Shown in pieces: positions 59,859 through 64,000 of a DNA stretch of 64,000 nucleotides. Each line of letters opens with the position of its first letter. The stretch's first letter is position 1. Below the pieces are notes generated by a model. That model had not been told where the DNA came from and searched no databases. It saw only the letters and a list, made by a program, of their open reading frames with translations. The stretch spans positions 18,384,762 through 18,448,761 of the forward strand of contig CM075783.1 of NCBI GenBank assembly GCA_037974665.1. Reading direction: 5' to 3'. The DNA is from Ehretia macrophylla. Taxonomy: Eukaryota; Streptophyta; Magnoliopsida; Boraginales; Ehretiaceae. The position numbers and the translations under genes were made by a program.

Positions 59859-60119
59859 AATAAATAGAACCTAAATCCCTACAACTACATCAAATAATTA
59901 CTACCACAACTACTACTAGAATTCCTATTATTCTCTATCGCTGCTACTATACATAACAGGTTTTGTCGATGCGTTGTGGCAAGTTTACTCAGTTACGCTA
60001 TTCTACACCATGATCCAATTTAATCAGTTGAGAAAATGCGAAATTCAACAGGTCTTCATTTGTCACATAGAATATCTATTCTTATCATCTCCATTTTCAA
60101 GAACCAATGCGCACTCAGC

Positions 60120-61400
60120 TGTTACGGCCCAAAATTTATTTAGCGAATCTCAGGAACATAATTGTCGTGCACTAAGAAAAAATATCTTTTTCTTAAATAC
60201 GTAAGGTACTAAACTTACGTCTATCTAACAATTATAATAATAAATAGATGACAAGTTATCAGAGCATTTAAATCAAATAAAATACAGCAGAATTAAGTCT
60301 CCAAATTCAATGAATAAAATATCCAAGACACATAATTTCTTACATAGAAATTGAACCAAATGACGAACTTATTATCCATTTCTAGACAAAATAAATAAAT
60401 TGTCCATGCTAAGAAATCCAAAAGACGGATTAAAACTCTTGTCAAAGCAACCTTTATCCCAAGCAATAATCAAAGTCTATTCCTCATCTTCAGCAAAGAA
60501 AATTGTTTTTACAAAAACGAGACACAAATTTCAGTAGATGGTGATCCCTAAGAAAAACCTATTGGGACGTTTTAAATATTCTTAATATGTCAAATAGTCA
60601 TATTAGTATAGTTCATAAAAATCACAGATTCGAAAACAATAAAGTTCATACGAAAATCACAATTTCCATGCCCATAGTCATAAAAGTTCATGCCAAACTA
60701 AATTTAAATACCTGAAATTTAAAGTGCCATAAATGATAGTCAACCGATAACCATACACAAGTCTAGTTAGGCAGTTGGGGCTACAAATTAGTAGCAATTT
60801 TCTGAACTTGGCATTTATCCCCCCCTAAGAAGAGTCAAAATTTGACATTTATCTTTTGCCAAGAAGGGACAAAATTGACTTTTATCCCTATCCAAGAAAG
60901 GTCAAATATTGACATTTATCCCCATCAAAAAGGGTCAGAAATCAGCATTTATTCTTAGCTAATAAGGGTCATAATTTTATAGGTGTTTCAAAGTCTCGAG
61001 TTTCAAATATTTTGTATATGTATTCGATAATCAATTAAGATATGTAACAATCCAGTACAAAATATTAATGCATCATGTTTTGAAATCTTGCAACTATTTT
61101 TGTCTCAAGGTTTTGTTTAGAGTTTTCCAAATCTTTTACGACACTTCAATCCATTTAAACACATCTAATGTAATTAGAGCCTCAAATATATGAAATCTAG
61201 AGTTCCCAAATTTGTTCGAAGTGTCTAAAACTTTAAGAGACAATTAAACACTATATTTAAAATGTGGAAAGAAATATCATAAGTAAATGTAGAAAACATT
61301 AATCTTGTGTTTTCAAAAACAACTATAGAGGCAATTTTTTTTAATGCCAGTGTTTACCGTTAAAAGATAACTCGGGTACTATTCATAGTGACTAGTAACT
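60120..61400 (-). mobile_element. Decayed gypsy-type solo LTR (minus orientation)
   Basis: In minus orientation it ends TTTTGGGCCGTAACA at 60120, preceded by TTTAGTACCTTACGTATT and TTAGTGCACGACAATTATGT. The same order of segments is found in the block at 57200-58556. Its 5' end lies near 61400 or beyond. The two form an inverted pair of one diverged family. Confidence 0.5.
60815..60985 (-). repeat. Degenerate 35-40-bp tandem repeats in the minus-strand LTR
   Basis: About five units around AAATTTGACATTTATC and CCAAGAAGGGACAAAAT. They are the inverted counterpart of the repeats at 57595-57870. Confidence 0.75.
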
Positions 61401-61440
61401 GTTGAAGAAAGATTGAAACCAAGTTTTCAAAGGTAAAATA

Positions 61441-61690
61441 TTTAAACACTTCAAAAATACATTTTCAAAAGCGTTTTCAACCTATTTAATACTCCAAAAT
61501 ATTTTCTGAACTCTTGAGGAAATATTAAAATGATATTTGCAACTCAAGAGTAAAGCAAATTTTCACTAGAAATTCAATCTTTTAAAAATAAAACATTTAA
61601 ACATTTTAAGAGCACTTCTTCAAAACATGTTTTGAACTCGTTTAACATTTCAAAATCTTTTAAAACTCTTGAGGAAAAATTTAAGTTAAT
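61441..61690. repeat. Degenerate tandem duplication, about 145-bp period
   Basis: Segments from TATTTAAACACTTCAAAA at 61440 and from CATTTAAACATTTTAAGA at 61588 share the order TTTAAACA, GTTTT, AACTCTTGAGGAAA. Confidence 0.5.
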
Positions 61691-61768
61691 TTTTGAAAGA
61701 TTACGAAAATTTTGAACTATATAAATGCAAATTTAAGGCAAACGATATTTTTAAACCGCTATCCCTTA

Positions 61769-62060
61769 TGTTGTCATGCCTTGATGGACCACTTTGTCCT
61801 AGTTCTAGCCTATGTAGGAATACAACTCCTAGTAGAAATAGGATCTCCGTGTATCTATAAATATGAGCTTAATCATGTTAAGTTGTGTGAGATAGTGAGA
61901 CAAAAAGTTATGAAGCTCTATCTTGTGTATTTGTTTTTCAACATAGTGAAATTTTTTCTTGTTTGCCGGTGAATGAAGGCTTTGCTAAAACTATATTAAA
62001 TATTGTGTCTATGTTACTTCTCATTTATTTTTTGTTGTTGTAGCACCTAAATCTCTAACA
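61769..62060 (+). mobile_element. Degenerate copia-like LTR
   Basis: TGTTGTCATGCC at the left, a TATA box (ATCTATAAATATGAG near 61855), a TAAAACTATATTAAATATTG/TGTCT segment like the post-TATA block of copia LTRs, and CTCTAACA at the right. No TSD or coding region was found. Confidence 0.4.
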
Positions 62061-63889
62061 AATAACTCCATCTCCCCTTAGAAGAACCAAACTGCATTTA
62101 ATATGTACAACCACTCCCAAATGATATCCAAATTTTTTTGGGGAAAAAAAGAAAGATACAAAGTGGATTAGTGTAACTAGGACTTGATGATGATAGCGTT
62201 CGAGTTTTGCATGCTCAATGGAGGACAAAACATGAAGTCCAGTTGTTGACAATACTAGAATGAAATGACAAATTCCATAATTGAGACAAAGAGAGGAGAG
62301 TGATACTACTTTAGATAGACAGAAGTAGTCGCTATATTTATATACGGTATTGATTAATGGGAATCACATTCATAGAAATTTTCTTAAAAGAAAAAGAAAG
62401 AGGGGAAAAGGAAAATAAACAAAGTATTAGAACGCAGAAGTATGGACATAAAAATTAAGGATAACAAGATAATAGTTTATTCTGCAGACATTGTTAGATC
62501 AAATAAAAGAAAGCCTTGTTTTTATTTGTTCATATAGATCCAGTCATCAAAAGATGAGATTGTAGAATCAAAAAATGAAGCTACGTGTTAAATTTTCTGG
62601 TGATACTGATCTATATCCTCAAGGTACCTTATATCCTCATAAGTTAGGAGCTATCGAGGGCAACATAAAAGAATGAAAAACGGGGATAGTGTCGGTTAAA
62701 AGATCCCGTGTTGTGCCTCCATGTATCTATGAAATCTTGTCTTAACATCGATTCTCTATAAAATTTGTGTTGAGCTTACATGACCAATACTTAAAATGTT
62801 TTTATTTACTACTAATTGATTTTTATTCCCTTTACTGTCTCTCAAGCGAGGGGAACTTAGTTTGTTTATATGTTCCTCTAACTAACCAATAAAATCATCT
62901 TGGCATAACTTCTTTGCCAATTTCACAGTCTAGGACAGAAAACACGACCAATTTTTTTTCAACAGTAGAAGTACCATTCAGCAATTCATGGTCTCTTCTT
63001 CATCCACACTAAATGTTATCGCTGCCTCATTTTCATCTCTTCCTGTGGTTGATCACATTCACCAGGAGGTCTCTCTCAAACTTTCGGTCAAGGTGTTTTC
63101 CACGAGATTTTTTTAATTACAGTTTGTACCTCTCTCTCTTTAGAGACTCAATCATGAAAGAAAGGGAAACCAACTAACTCATAGCCGTCCACTTGCTCAT
63201 ATGACCATCAGGTCGGAATTAGCCTAATTCTTTCTGCTTCTTTTTTTTTTAAGTACAGTCTGACTTTTCTTCCTTATCCCAGTTTGAAACTTGAACAGCC
63301 TTCCGCTTTGTGGTTTGGGATCAGAATTTGATCCTATTGTTGCAGCAATTAATTCAAGGCCTGTAAGTCCCACATTTGCAGAGGTCTGTTGTCTTTTATT
63401 AGATTACGAACTTCGTCTTGCTTCATCTACTTCTTTGCTTGACAAAACCGTGGCATTCACAAGCAATTGAAAATTAATAAGGGGAGAAGCAATATTTGCA
63501 AAGTTGATAAAGAAACTACGAAGCACACTCTTCTCCTCTGCCCTTGGAGCACAAGTGTTTGGTCTGCCTCTCTGTTCCAACTCCTTATCCAGCCACGGGA
63601 CAGATCACCTATTCAAGATAAGAGTTTGGTTTGCAATCTGTGATAGAATCTCATCAACACGATACTCTATCAAGGAAGCTAGCTCTCTCATTGCTTATCT
63701 CCAGGAACGACAACGGAGAGAAACTAAGGGAGAGTTTGTGCTGCGGATGAGATAGCCATGTGACATTTCTTTTGTAGCTGAGCACAATTATAACATGAAC
63801 CTGACACCGGGTTCTGCGCAACCACTGCACAGTGTTTGCCTGATCATCTTTATACATTTCACTGTAGTCACCTTGGATACTGAAGAGAA
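62061..63889. other. Intergenic or unassigned DNA
   Basis: No domain was recognised. Short open frames exist on both strands (for example a 42-codon plus frame from 62989) but without family signature. Texture from about 62900 on is less AT-rich and could be genic. Confidence 0.35.
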
Positions 63890-64000
63890 TCAAAGGGTGG
63901 TCATGGCGAAGTGCTTAATTTGTGATGGTAGTTCAATCTGTGGAAGACTATTTTCCTCCATGAAATGTCGAATGAGTTTTGAAGAAACCACATCCGCAAG
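63890..64000 (-). CDS. Possible partial exon at the right edge, unidentified
   Basis: From the edge leftward the minus strand is open for 36 codons (ADVVSSKLIRHFMEENSLPQ, then KHFAMTTL) before a stop near 63890. A neighbouring frame stays open for a further 79 codons (QGDYSEMYKDDQANTVQWLR near 63830). The composition is protein-like. I do not recognise the family. It may be the end of a host gene lying mostly outside the window. Confidence 0.25.
   Translation of the reverse strand, partial: LADVVSSKLIRHFMEENSLPQIELPSQIKHFAMTTL

Noticed and set aside
1-64000. CRISPR arrays, bacterial operons, viral capsid genes or other exotic systems
   Set aside because: No regular short repeats with unique spacers, no prokaryotic gene texture and no capsid or polymerase genes outside the LTR elements and LINE were seen.

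Overview
The window looks like nuclear DNA of a flowering plant, probably a eudicot. It holds chromovirus and Tat-lineage Ty3/gypsy elements, Ty1/copia elements, TRIM-like units, MULE- and hAT-like miniature elements and a plant-type L1 tail. The only host gene I can model is an ankyrin-repeat/PGG membrane protein gene of the plant ACD6/ITN1 type. I saw no tRNA, rRNA, CRISPR or prokaryotic feature. Most of the sequence is repeat fossil.

Layout. 1-4477: 5' part of a minus-strand Tekay-like chromovirus cut by the window edge. 4884-6766: a copia-like solo LTR with a perfect 5-bp target-site duplication (TSD), carrying a nested tandem TRIM array (5149-6176). 6772-9363: decayed DNA with a copia integrase remnant near 8975-9363. 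9997-18145 (minus): the ankyrin-PGG gene. It has four exons with mutually compatible phases and a 5.5-kb intron that holds a copia LTR and a short inverted-repeat element. Its last two exons show frame damage, so it may be a pseudogene. Its upstream side has a degenerate tandem repeat split by a 0.6-kb MULE-like miniature element with 9-bp TSDs. About 19190-23640: two decayed gypsy-type LTRs in opposite orientation.

23803-43141 is a nested pair. The outer element is a Tat-lineage Ty3/gypsy retrotransposon with about 449-bp LTRs, a second RNase H-like domain, a 3' tandem-repeat block and a long antisense coding region. A 9.3-kb Tekay-like chromovirus (25668-35010, LTRs of about 2.3 kb) sits inside its gag. 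A nearby paralogous copy of the host flank (around 43675-43900) preserves the empty insertion site.

44181-54357 is a tandem copia array LTR-internal-LTR-internal-LTR. Its units are 4,639 and 4,640 bp, and one perfect 5-bp TSD pair flanks the whole array. It carries gag but almost no pol, so it depends on proteins supplied by other elements. 54358-64000 holds a hAT-like miniature element, a 5'-truncated L1 3' end with poly(A), two related gypsy-type LTRs in opposite orientation around a foldback element with 9-bp TSDs, a degenerate copia-like LTR and a short unassigned open frame at the right edge.

I do not see a new gene system. The points most worth a second look are the tandem copia array under one TSD, the TRIM array inside a solo LTR, the empty-site paralogue of the Tat insertion, the Tat antisense coding region, and the repeat-laden intron and promoter of the ankyrin-PGG gene. 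All identities and ages are by eye; no alignment or database search was run.
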